Positions 45,090-55,291 of a stretch of DNA of 62,000 nt are shown piece by piece; the stretch's first letter is position 1, and the number at the start of each line of letters is the position of its first letter. A program made the position numbers and the translations under genes. The stretch is from Lingula anatina (taxonomy: Eukaryota; Brachiopoda; Lingulata; Lingulida; Lingulidae): the NCBI RefSeq assembly GCF_001039355.2, contig NW_019775809.1, positions 1 to 62,000 of the forward strand, in the 5' to 3' direction. Under the pieces are notes generated by a model, which made no database searches, was not told the DNA's origin, and saw nothing but the letters and a program-made list of their open reading frames with translations.

Positions 45090-47666
45090 ATGGCCATTGC
45101 TGCGCTTTTGCTAATTCTTATTTTTGTTGGCTTCGGTCAAGCAGAGATTCGTAGTGCTGCCTTCAAAATGACGGCGGAGTATCGCCAGCAGGGTGGGGTG
45201 TCTCAATCGCTAGGAGGCCACTCAAGAGAGGACTGTTCCATGGTCTGCTTGGTTGATATGTCGTGTGTTGGAATAAACTACCACCAGGGTACTGGAGTAT
45301 GTGAAACATATGGTAGCAGCCTGCCCGCCAAAATAGGTGGAAACGCGGCGGGTTGGGTGCATTTAGGTAAGCAAAATCTTTATGAAACTTAATGATACGT
45401 ACTGCGAAGTCAATGAAAAATAACTTCATGTTCTCGTAACAGTCCCTTTTGATAAACTTAAACTAGACAATCAGGTGGTGATAAATTTATGAATAATAAA
45501 AGAACCTAAAACGGGCATACGGATTGTTAAGTTGACAAAGGGGTGGATATGTGGATTGTAAGGCGCCATACGATCGGGTGGATAAAAATGGATTGTTATG
45601 TTGACAAAGGGGTGGATATGTGGACTGTAAGGCGCCATGATAAGGACGGGTTGCAAGGTTGACAGACGGACTGGAGAATGTGGCAGACGACAGACAAACG
45701 GGTGGCAGGATTTGCACACTGGTTGGTGAACGGGCAAACACGGATTGAGAGACGGGAAGAGACGACAAAAAAATTTAAAAACCTAGCGAAAAAATAAAGA
45801 AAAAGGAAACAAAAGAAAGGTGTGAATTACTTATATTGTCTTGTTATATTCCCAGCTCGTCTTGGGATAAATCTTGAAAGTTGCTACTTCATCCATGGAC
45901 CGTACGGGTGTCTCGTACACCATACATTCAATGATGAAGCTGTGTGGTCATCAAGACGAATCACCGGAGCAAATGTCAGAGCTGGGCTCTGGACTGATAG
46001 GTATGTTCTATGGGAATAATGTTTGTCAACTTTCGATTTGCGATCGATTAACAGATGTGTTGTATCGATATTTTGAATCTTTTTGAACAATTATTATGGT
46101 ACGCATTGGTTTCAAACTCATCTTCCCTCGTTTTCAATTGATGAGTATATTGACACTAATTGTGGTCTGTTTCAAGTAAAAGTTAGGTTCATATGTTATT
46201 CATAGTTAATCGTTGATTATTTGAATTATCACTGATTCATTTCTCATGGGCGTTTTTAAAAATTTGCTTAATGCATTTCTTGAATATGACCGAGCTGTTC
46301 ACTTTGTCTCGTATAAAACAAAAATGTTATTTTCTTTCTCACGTCTCTTATGAATTATTTGTCCAAGCTTATATTTTTTTTCACCGTCACTGTCACTGGT
46401 TTTTCCGTAGCATACAGTTTGAATATAGCGGCATCCCCGGACAGAAGGCGGGAGGTGATGGTGGTGCCCTGAATACCATGCAATTTGCTGAGGACGAATT
46501 TATTACAAGGTGAGTAACATTTGAATTTGGGAATGGGCACCTACCCCGGTAATGTAATGTTGGTAATTGATATTCTCGCAGTGAGCGAAGAGCTGGGAGT
46601 TTTCTGTAGAAGTAATTGGCTTGTTTTCATAATGTGCAACACTTACGCAGGGAGATTGAATGGGACAGAGAGAAAAGAGGTGAGAAGTAGATTGAATAAA
46701 AAGTATGAAAGAACAAAAAGTGTTCTGGTTTCTATCTCGCGTAGCAACTAACGTAGAATTCAGTACCCTAGTTACGCCTGTTCTAACGTTTAAGAGTGCA
46801 TTCCCACAGAGTTAGTTCGATCCATCTAGATCGACCTAACTCCCTGGGGGTTCACGCTAAATTGCTGTCAGCCAGTGAATTACCCCCTTACAGCTTTTAG
46901 TAGGCGGGACAGACATTTAAGCCGGCTAAGCTGACAGTAATCTAGTGAGACTCCCCACAGGGATAGATCGATCTAAAATATGTGGGAATGGGGTCTAACA
47001 GGCTTAGGGGATACGATTGGGAATGGTCCCTAAAGGGGATTGGGTATTTATAAGTAGGGATTGGGTATTTATAAACGAAACGGCGAATGGGGTGGGGGTA
47101 TAATCAGACATGACATGAGAAGGAAAGAGGTGAACATGCAGGGTAAAATGATTTCTATGCTTTTCAAGGAAGCTGACTTGTTCCAATTACTCTTGATGTA
47201 CATGTAAATGTCGCCCTAGAAAATTTTCTTCATAGGACAAAAAAAAAGACTGTTTGTATAGATTTGCTACTGCACGACATGTCTAGTCTGACTACAATAC
47301 CCTATATTGCTTCTTTAGTCTGACTACAATACCCTATATTGCTTCTTTAGCCTGACTACAATACCCTATATTGCTTCTTTAGTCTGACAACACGTATAGT
47401 ACCAGATATTGCTTTGTTAGTCTTACTATAATACCCAATATTGCTTCGTTTGTAGGGTCGTCATCACTCTCCGAACTAATTACTGTCTTCAGTCGCTGAC
47501 TTTCCACACCAACCTTGCGACCTACGGCCCTTATGGAGTTCCCGAAGGACGACCAGAGACTGTGGTCGACTTCTCCAGCGAAAGCAGATTGAGGTACATT
47601 TCGGGACGCTACGCAACCTCCCTTAACGCAATAGCGTTCCACGAAGAGGTAGAGTGCGGGCAGTGA
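45090..47666 (+). CDS. Secreted PAN-jacalin lectin, paralogue 2
   Basis: Four exons: 45090-45366, 45856-46000, 46411-46509, 47456-47666 (phases 1,2,2), again 243 residues although exons 1, 2 and 4 differ in length from paralogue 1. Seen: a signal peptide MAIAALLLILIFVGFGQA, a PAN domain with C49, C53, C59, C71, and jacalin-like segments IHGPYGCL, ITGANVRAGLW, EYSGIPGQKAGGDGG, ATYGPYGVPEG and SGRYATSLNAIAFHEE, ending CGQ. I chose ATG 45090 because it starts the signal peptide, as in paralogue 1. An in-frame ATG at 45024 would place 22 hydrophilic residues before it. The sugar-loop glycine is Ala and the Asp is Asn (ATSLN). Exon 2 is longer, with LGIN before the shared Cys. AATAAA at 47884. The two genes are a direct tandem duplicate. 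Confidence 0.9.
45515..45690. repeat. Contracted minisatellite in intron 1 of lectin paralogue 2
   Basis: Two to three longer units containing GATTGTTA(A/T)GTTGACAAAG, GGGTGGATATGTGGA and TGTAAGGCGCCAT. The core matches the larger array in the same intron of paralogue 1. Confidence 0.85.
46791..46998. mobile_element. Palindromic MITE, GATCGATC family, complete copy in intron 3
   Basis: Left arm: GCATTCCCACAGAG, AGATCGACCTAA, CTCCCTGGGGG, CTAAATTGCTGTCAGC. Right arm: GCTGACAGTAATCTAG, CCCCACAGGGA, AGATCGATCTAA, GTGGGAATGGGGTCTAA. It lies within intron 3 of lectin paralogue 2 (46510-47455) and is absent from the same intron of paralogue 1. Confidence 0.82.
47285..47455. repeat. 32-base tandem repeat running into a splice acceptor
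   Basis: Three near-perfect 32-base units starting 47285, 47317 and 47349 (AGTCTGACTACAATACCC..., ending TTGCTTCTTT), then two diverged units. The last unit ends TTGCTTCGTTTGTAG, which is the 3' splice site of exon 4 of lectin paralogue 2. Confidence 0.93.
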
Positions 47667-47789
47667 ATTTCGAGCTGACCATATTGTCCAGTGGAAACCT
47701 AGCAAAACGTGTATGTAGTATTTTGCGCGTTGCGTGACTGACGTTGACTTTTCTATCAGATGAATACACCTGTTGTCTTGCTATTAACG

Positions 47790-47799
47790 CACGCACACG

Positions 47800-47831
<32 letters not shown>

Positions 47832-47833
47832 TT
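47790..47833. repeat. (CA)n(GA)n tract in the 3' UTR of lectin paralogue 2
   Basis: ACGCACGCACACGCACAC... passing into GAGAGAGA, followed by TTTGTGGTCA. The 3' UTR of paralogue 1 has a decayed counterpart at 42280-42345 (GTGCGCGAGCACGCGC, GAGAGAAATAGAGAG, TTTGTGATCA), so the tract predates the duplication. Confidence 0.85.
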
Positions 47834-47889
47834 TGTGGTCAGACAATAGTACGGTGTGTCTTGTTGTCTTTAAGAGTTTTTTAAATAAA

Positions 47890-50509
47890 TGAAAACAATA
47901 CTAAAAGTGAAACAGACTTAATTGTCTTTGGCGGAATATGCATGTGGACTTTTTATTTCCCCAAAATTTAACAGAGTTTTGGTGATAGTCAGGATAGGAG
48001 AATCAACGGCTAATGAGTCGGAGAAAATTGCCGTTAAACACAGACCTATATTGCGGAGAAATACCCACAATAACTGTAGCTTTGTTACATTGTTTTTATG
48101 TTCTCAACAGACACAATCACCAGATAGGTCTGGAGGTAGTACTCTCTACTAGGGCCGCAGACTATACTACGTATAATTTTCTCTCACAGTGCAGAAAAGT
48201 CCATTGCTTAACTGTGAATATTTAGTGCAAAAATTAGGCTGTGGCCCTAGTAGAGGTATTGAGGAAGCGAAGATGCGCTGCGTAAAAAAGAAGCTGCTCC
48301 TTCTTCTTTCATTAAAGTTTAGACAAATTGGATGTTTGTTTTCCAAGATTAAAAGCAAAGGAAAATTATTCGCGCAATTTGATGATTTCATGAACTCATA
48401 TGTATTAAAGTTTACATTTGTACACATAGGGGCGTGTAGCTGAGTGTTTAAGAGTGTTTACCGCGCAAAATCAATAATTAAATATAACCCTGCTGGTAAA
48501 AAAGGCTGTAGCACAAACAAATCAACAGATACATGTATATTAGGACGACAGGTTTCACTTAAAAACTGCGTCAACACTCCCATTCAACTCTCGATCGCCT
48601 CTGACCCCTTCACTGACACGCATCAGGTTGTTGAACAGATTTAATCTGCTGAACAGAAGCTCGCGTAATATAAAACCTTTGCTATCAGGACCCCCTAAAA
48701 TACTATACAAAATTACAATGTGGGGACAACATTTTTGTAAACCACTACCAGCGCAGCCTGTGGTCGGAGAGCACGTAATACAAGTGCATACCAGAGTATG
48801 TCAAATTTCTTGCGCAATCACACACTTTCCTCTCAAATAGGCCTTTCGCGTTAACTTCTACAGCATGCCTGCCCCTCCCCCTTCGAAGGCCTCTCAGAAT
48901 TTCGATCACTGCTATATACACCAATATTTCCAGTATATTGCCTCGTATTCATTTTTGCTGGTACAATAAGGGAAGATAAGTCAACAATGACTCCGAGGTC
49001 ATATCACGGTTAAACTAATACGAGTAAAGGACTTGAACTAAAGTAGCGAGAAGGCTCCTGTTCATCTTCCCAAGGCCAACACTGGGACATAGACGAGCAG
49101 TGCCCAAATTAAACAAGAAGGCGAGGTAAGTAAAAATGGCCATTGTGATATCATATTTATGCACCGTTAACTGTCAAAGATCTTGACATTAATTATGATA
49201 GATGCCCGATATATGTAGCGTTATGATTATTGGTGGTTTTCATTGCGTTTTAAACTGTGAGGTTTTTAATAGCCTTTAATACTTCCTAACAATGAAATCC
49301 GGGTTACTGAACATTGCCCTGGGTTTTTTGATTACATGAATTCCTGAACAGACGCGAAATATCCTACTTATAATACACATAATATGCTTGATGCCAGTGA
49401 TTTTACACGTTCTTTTTAAATCGCGAACGGGGAGAGTTGTAGGCTAAACAAACAGAACGTTTCACATGCTGGCTTCCTCTCTAGCTGTTACGTACTGTAT
49501 AAGGGGTCTGGGAGGAGAGGAGGAGGGGTCGAGAAACGTGGGAATAGGCACGTGAGTAAAAAATGTCTGGCGAAGAATCGAAACTAGTTATAGAAAAGCG
49601 AATAATGGTTAACTCAATTGGTCATTAACGTAGTTAGCAACATGTAACGTTGTTCTAGACAGACTTTAGCATACATGCGGGCACTGTATTGATTAATTGT
49701 GTTGATCTAAGCAGAGGTCGCCACCTGCTGGGAGTTTCGCGTCTTAATATCGTTTGATCTGGTGAGGTTGCAAAGCTCCCTGTATAGAGACTAACATCTA
49801 ATATATCCGTTTATTAGATCTTAGATAGAGAGCAGGTAATTTAGGCAGCCGTAGTATTTATGAAATAAATGAATACATAAATAAAATTCAGTGTATATAA
49901 TTGTGCTCGTTTGTAAGATACGTCCCAGGCATCCTCAAACGAGCTTCAGAATAGAATTTTTTTCAAAAATCGAACTAAGAAAAAAAATATACAGATAAAA
50001 TAAAGACATGTCGGTGATAACCTCTATAAATTTCATATGAAAAAAGGGACCGCCTTGCATCCTGGCTAAAATGGATCTTAGAAAAAAAAAACGAATAAAA
50101 CGTAGGAGCTATTCATTAATGCCCACTTCCAGTCCTTGATTTATAATCTGATACGTGTTAGAAATACTGGGTGCATCGAGTGAAGAGGGGCTGCCGAGGA
50201 GAAACCGGACAGATTTGAACAGCATTTTCAAGTACCTAACCAGAATGGGCCTCTCCATATGAATCCAGCTATGTTTTTAACACCAGGCTATTTTTGAAAT
50301 TTACGAGCAACTTGATCGATCCCTTATTATATAAGCAGCTGATGCTATATAAAATGGATTCTTGTCTAACCGCAGCTGTAGCCTCTAATCGCACACTGGT
50401 TAAGTAATGTACCAGTACATGTAATTTATAATGAAAAAAGGCACTCAATTGCAGAGAGCACAGACCTCCGCCAAGGAAACTGAATTCATATAATTATTGA
50501 TTGATTAAT
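47890..50509. other. Intergenic interval with one possible first exon
   Basis: No coding gene supported. A strong donor (GGCGAG|GTAAGTA, exon end 49125) follows about 100 unremarkable bases and could close a non-coding first exon of the + strand gene suggested at 60.8 kb. That link is conjecture. A tRNA-like A-box sequence lies at about 48435-48455 without a B box. Confidence 0.35.
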
Positions 50510-50683
50510 CAGGGGCGGGTCCAGACCTATTTACTGACAGTCTTCCAAATATCTTTGTTGATTCATCCTCCAATTATGACCGTCTTCCAACAGAAAAAAT
50601 TACAGTGTAGATACCCGTCAATGTAAACTTGAAAATCTGACCGTCTTCCGTAAGACCCAGAAGACGGCTTAAATCCGCCCCTG
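50510..50683. mobile_element. 174-base MITE with 5-base target duplication, copy B
   Basis: Left end CAGGGGCGGGTCCAGAC, right end TAAATCCGCCCCTG, with TTAAT on both sides (50505-50509 and 50684-50688). Same interior as copy A at 39.3 kb. CAG-type ends with a 5-base duplication suggest a hAT lineage that makes 5-base rather than 8-base duplications. Confidence 0.87.
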
Positions 50684-50698
50684 TTAATATATAATAAT

Positions 50699-50699
<1 letters not shown>

Positions 50700-50738
<39 letters not shown>
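50700..50738. repeat. (GA)n microsatellite
   Basis: About 18 GA units, 17 bases right of MITE copy B. Confidence 0.93.
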
Positions 50739-50740
<2 letters not shown>

Positions 50741-51432
50741 AAACAAAATGGTCAAATATTGGCGTAATCCTGTCTTGTTAGTCCAAGTAGTGGCAGCTGA
50801 AGCAGCTGAGTCTGTTTCGCAAGAAATACGATGAGGCTGTTTTAAAACCAAAATAAGAGGGTCCAGCTTTGCATGTCTGACAAGTTCCACTTGTGGGTCG
50901 CCAAGTAGCTTGAACAAATAAGAGCAGTGGATATTATATCGAACTGGTGAAACTTGAACTTGTAAGCCGTAAATACTCTGACCTTTGGTTTCTTTTTGTA
51001 TGTAAAATCAAGCAGTACACTCAGAATACACTCGGATTAAATGAACGTGTTTTGACTTTCGTCGTCCCATAAAACACAGTCCAGGTGCTGAGATACTGAA
51101 TGCCCCGGTGTTAATGTGCTTTAATAAGCCTGACGATGCACAGTATTTATAAATGACAGACTCAATCAACGGTCGACTTTCGGTTTGGTTTCACCCTCCC
51201 CCCACCCCCCCCACCCCCAACTTGTCTCTGTGGTCAGTGCCGTATGAGTAAACAGGTTAATTCAAATGCAATCACTCCCCCCCCCCACCCCCTTACCTGA
51301 CGCCTCGCCTCTACCCTGTTTTTAATTAATTTATTTTTTGTTGTGGTTGTTTTACTTTTAAGTTTTTATCCATCATTGGCGTTATGTTTTTCTTCATTTT
51401 AAAATATGTGCAGTATTTGTTTTACGTGCAGA

Positions 51433-51495
<63 letters not shown>

Positions 51496-54442
51496 TTAAT
51501 GATAAAGGGTATACATAATTGCATAATTTGCATATAACCATACTTTTATAGAGCTGATGCCCCGTAGAAAGCTCAGCTGTCTTCTGGTTTTAGAAGGCAC
51601 ACTGCTGAGACGAGCAGCTGAACAGCAGTATGGTATCTGTTTTTAATGATGAAAGTAGGAGGGTTCCACGATGTCGCATGCCATGAAAGAGCTTATTTCA
51701 ACAGCTGTTCATTTCATCTCATTATCTTGTTACGTAATAGTTACGTAAGGAATATCCGAATATAGCATTTAATGAGTTTCCATAGCGTGATCTTTTAAGA
51801 TTATTAAAATACTCTAAAAACTAAAAGTCGACTACTCATACATGTACACACGTGACAGCATGGTTTGTTTGCCCCGTTAGCCCCGACGGTTGACTGAATG
51901 CTGTACAAGCGAATTCACCTTACACAGCAAGTATTTAGCAAAAAGTGACCAAATTGGTAAGGCATTACGTAAAGAATTTGGCGGGAAATGATCAACGCAC
52001 GTGGCAGAGTTTATTCCATATAAATATAGAGCGTGATAGATAGACCCGAGTCAGCGAGAGTTACCGATCTTGTGTTACAAGAGTGCGCACCTGTAGCACG
52101 AGTGGATGTCGCATAACCTTCGCGTGACTAGGGGTCTATCGGGGTATCTAACTTACACGTCAGCCAATGGTTACATAAGTTGCACGCTGATGCAGAATCA
52201 AAGCGGTTCTGCTGAATTTGAAAAAAAAAAAAGGTTGCAGACAGCATTCCAGCAAACACGCAGAAAAGTGCGACATGTTTGTACGTGTAATATGCGACGT
52301 ATAATGTGCGACTGGCACAAGCGGCGTAATTTTTGGTCTAGAGACGTTGGCCAGACTATTGGTTGGCTAATATTACCCCGGTAGATTCATAACGGAAATT
52401 AAGAGCCAAGACTGCAATCCATATCCGCCATGTGCGAAATATTTTTGAAATTATTCGCAGTTATTAGCGATTAAAGTCGCATCAGCATAATATAACACTG
52501 TTTCAATTCAGTTTAAACATTCAAATATATACGTAATGGTAATATTTTGAAGTTTTAAATGTTATAGCAGTATTTCATTTCGTTTCACAAGTAGGTTTGC
52601 AAAGATTCATGCGTAATGACTGCAACCACCGTGATATCCCAGCTTGTTTTTGCTTTCTTCTTTCATATATGGTGATAGACGCTCAGTCCCAAATTAAGTG
52701 TGTGTCCACGAGAAAACCAAACCAAATGTAGAAAATGCGGCAAGGTGGGGGTGAACGGATTTACATCATATTTGGTGGGTTTGAACCTTTATATGAACAA
52801 TATCTGAGGCTACAATATTTCCTGAAAAAAATCCCTACTTACAGAGATATGGCCAGTGACAATTTGGGGGTATTATCAACCAAAATTCTTCTGAAAAACA
52901 GGGTTATATTGATTGGCCTTAAAGTTTATACAGGTGTCACTAAATGATTTAGTTTGGTGATATATTATAACCTAAAGATAGGGGATTAAAATGATATAGC
53001 CTACACTTTTTTCACTCTCTTCGTTTCCATGGTAACAAACCAAGCGTTTTTCTCAGGCCTACAAACCACATGCTTTTAACACCCCCCTTCTATTTTTGAC
53101 ATCATCTTCACAGGTCTTTGGGGTAAAGCGTGTTCAGGACTAACAGATAACTCATTATTCTATTTATACATGAAATCAAAACTTACTGCTGTTCTACAAC
53201 TTGTCCGTTGTAACAGATAGAACATGACCTAATTTCTTCATTTTTCGTAAATATATCCGGACACATATATCGGTGCTCTCAACTTCAGCTATCTCTTTCA
53301 AGTCAACAAATGGTTTAAAACACTGTAAGTTGAACTTTTTATTTTCATTTTACTTATTTTAATTTTTTTCTGGTTAAAACAAGCATCTAACACATTTTAA
53401 AATCATGTGAAACTAATGTACTAACGTCAGAACAACACAACGTCATTATCCAACATGGCGGAAATTGCAGACTGTTTGTTTGCAAATCTTCCTCAACGAA
53501 GTCGTATATCATGTGGTTTATACTCTGTGTACAGATATAAAAAAAAACATGTAGTGTATTGAGAAATTGCAACAGAGGTATTAACAGTCATCTTCGTCGC
53601 GTTTACATGAAGCAAAACAGCGTGAGTTACGAAAGCAAACTGATTCTTGTCAGGCAAGGTGTGGATTCTTTTGTCTCCGATGATCGTAATTGGACATTTC
53701 CAAGTATCTTTGGGAGAATGAATGGGTTACACCATGTGACCAGCACTGGGATATGGGCTTGGTTTGTGCTGGAAACCATCCACACAGGGAAAAACGAGCC
53801 TATAACGAAATATGTCATGGGATTAACCTGCAGATGCCAGTGTAGACAAAAAGCCATTTGAATGTACTGGTACCACTTGGTTCAGGCAAGAAACGGGTTN
53901 AAGCTCTTAACTTGTTTTCAGGTGTGTTCACGGCTCAGTGCTTCGATGAGTAGCATTTGTGTGCCTTAGCGGGTTGTAACGCATGCATACAAGACATGCG
54001 GTTAATACAAGTTACACCACGTCTGAATCTTTTGTTCTCCTCCTCCACCGAGGTCTAAGGTCACTTAATTCGGTTTTAGGGGTGTTTAGGATGGAATGAC
54101 AGTATTTTTCTCGGTATGTATGTCAAATAAATGTCATCACACCTCGATCGTCAGCGAGAGGTGTTCATGGCATATATCGCGAGAGGGTGACAGTGTATTA
54201 GTGTCTCACACTTATTTTTGTTCAAGACTTGAAGCAAGCTTGATAGCTGACAGACAGCACCTGTTCCTCAAGGTAATTATTTCAGTTGTATAGGTCTGTG
54301 ATATATATGTACTCTCTTACTAAATAGACTCTTCTTCAATTTTGTAACCGACTTTAGTAGAGCCCTCCGTGATATCAGTCAGTGGGCACTTCACCTGTAT
54401 GCATAGAAGGTGTTTGTATGTAATTTTAAACTCTATCTTACC
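50739..54442. other. Intergenic interval, possible promoter near 52.0 kb
   Basis: No gene recognised. C-rich runs at 51190-51290, a (TA)n run at 51437-51492. A TATAAATA at 52018-52026 lies about 30 bases before GAGTCAGCG and is followed by an open frame (52106-52384) without recognisable domains. An open frame of 100 codons at 53559-53861 (+) is also unrecognised. One undetermined base at 53900. Confidence 0.4.
51437..51492. repeat. (TA)n microsatellite
   Basis: About 28 TA units between GAGACATA and GTTTTAATG. Confidence 0.95.
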
Positions 54443-54515
54443 CTTGAAAGGAAGGCCGCGTAATCCTTTAATGGTCTCTCAATGATTACGCGGTTTCCTA
54501 GAGAGGGGCGAGAAA
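54443..54515. repeat. Hairpin related to the 54.9-55.3 kb fold-back
   Basis: GAAAGGAAGGCCGCGTAATCC and the inverted ATTACGCGGTTTCC form a short hairpin. The left arm matches GAAAGGAAGACCGCTTAATC in the fold-back at 54906-55291, so it is a small relative. Confidence 0.65.
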
Positions 54516-54539
54516 CGTCCATTGTTCTCGTCAGTGAGG

Positions 54540-54836
54540 CTAACCAAATTCAGGGTATGTACGCACAGACAGAAAACCATGTATTGTGGGAACGTTACTA
54601 ATGAAGCCACTGGTAGTACTAGTAGATATCAGTCTGTAGTCTTGAACAAGCACCTCGTTGACGAGTGAACAGTTGTCAAAAACAAAAGACCTAGGTGTGG
54701 TAGATCGACTACTGTTCATGCGTGCCGCAAAGACCAAGCCTAATTGCCCCTCAAGGTCACAAACCAATATCCGGCACTGACGGTAAGGCTCGTCATAATC
54801 ATATAAGTAGCGCGTTTCCACCCCTGTTCCTTTCAT
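54540..54836 (-). CDS. Unrecognised open frame, 98 codons
   Basis: A minus-strand frame starts MKGTGVETRYLYDYDEPYRQ and ends VPTIHGFLSVRTYPEFG. Its composition is more protein-like than most open frames here (few Lys/Asn/Phe runs, mixed charge), and it lies between two related hairpin elements. I see no known motif, signal peptide or flanking splice site. It could be one exon, a fragment of a mobile-element gene, or chance. Confidence 0.18.
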   Translation of the reverse strand: MKGTGVETRYLYDYDEPYRQCRILVCDLEGQLGLVFAARMNSSRSTTPRSFVFDNCSLVNEVLVQDYRLISTSTTSGFISNVPTIHGFLSVRTYPEFG

Positions 54837-54905
54837 GTAGGGCCGACATGTTTAGGTCTCGTCCTTGCTAGACCTCGGCTCTTCTCGATGTGAATGCTCT
54901 CCATG

Positions 54906-55291
54906 TATCAACTGGTCCAAGGCTCAAATGTGGCGGACCCTACGTGAAAGGAAGACCGCTTAATCCTGTTATGGTCTCCCCGCCTCTCACACACCTCCCC
55001 AAGCGTCTGGTCGAATGGAACCGTGATTTAATTAGTGTGCCCCTGCAGGGACGACGCGTGGGGAGGCGCGTAAGAGGCGGTGAGACCATTATAGGATTAA
55101 GCGGTCTTCCTTTCATGTTGGGTCCACACGCCTCCCCAAGCGTCTGGTCGAATGGAACCGTGATTTAATTAGTGTGCCTCTGCAGGGACGACGCGTGGTG
55201 AGGCGCGTAAGAGGCGGTGAGACCATTATAGGATTAAGCGGTCTTCCTTTCATGTCGGGTCCGCCATATTTGAGCCTTGGACCAGTTGATA
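54906..55291. mobile_element. Fold-back with an internal tandem duplication
   Basis: Outer arms of about 90 bases (TATCAACTGGTCCAAGGCTC at the left, its complement at the right). The interior plus the inner part of the right arm is duplicated in tandem with a period of about 137 bases (two copies of CTCCCCAAGCGTCTGGTCGA, TGCAGGGACGACGCGTGG and GGATTAAGCGGTCTTCC). The two tandem copies are almost identical, so the duplication is recent. No coding, no target duplication identified. Confidence 0.85.

Noticed and set aside
48431-48500. tRNA-like start (GTAGCTGAGTGTTTAAGAG)
   Set aside because: An A-box-like sequence only. There is no B box at the expected distance and no closing acceptor stem, so I do not call a tRNA or SINE.
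52016-52384. TATA box followed by an open frame
   Set aside because: The TATAAATA and Inr-like spacing is plausible, but the frame has no recognisable protein features and includes an A-run-encoded KKK stretch. Too weak for a gene call.
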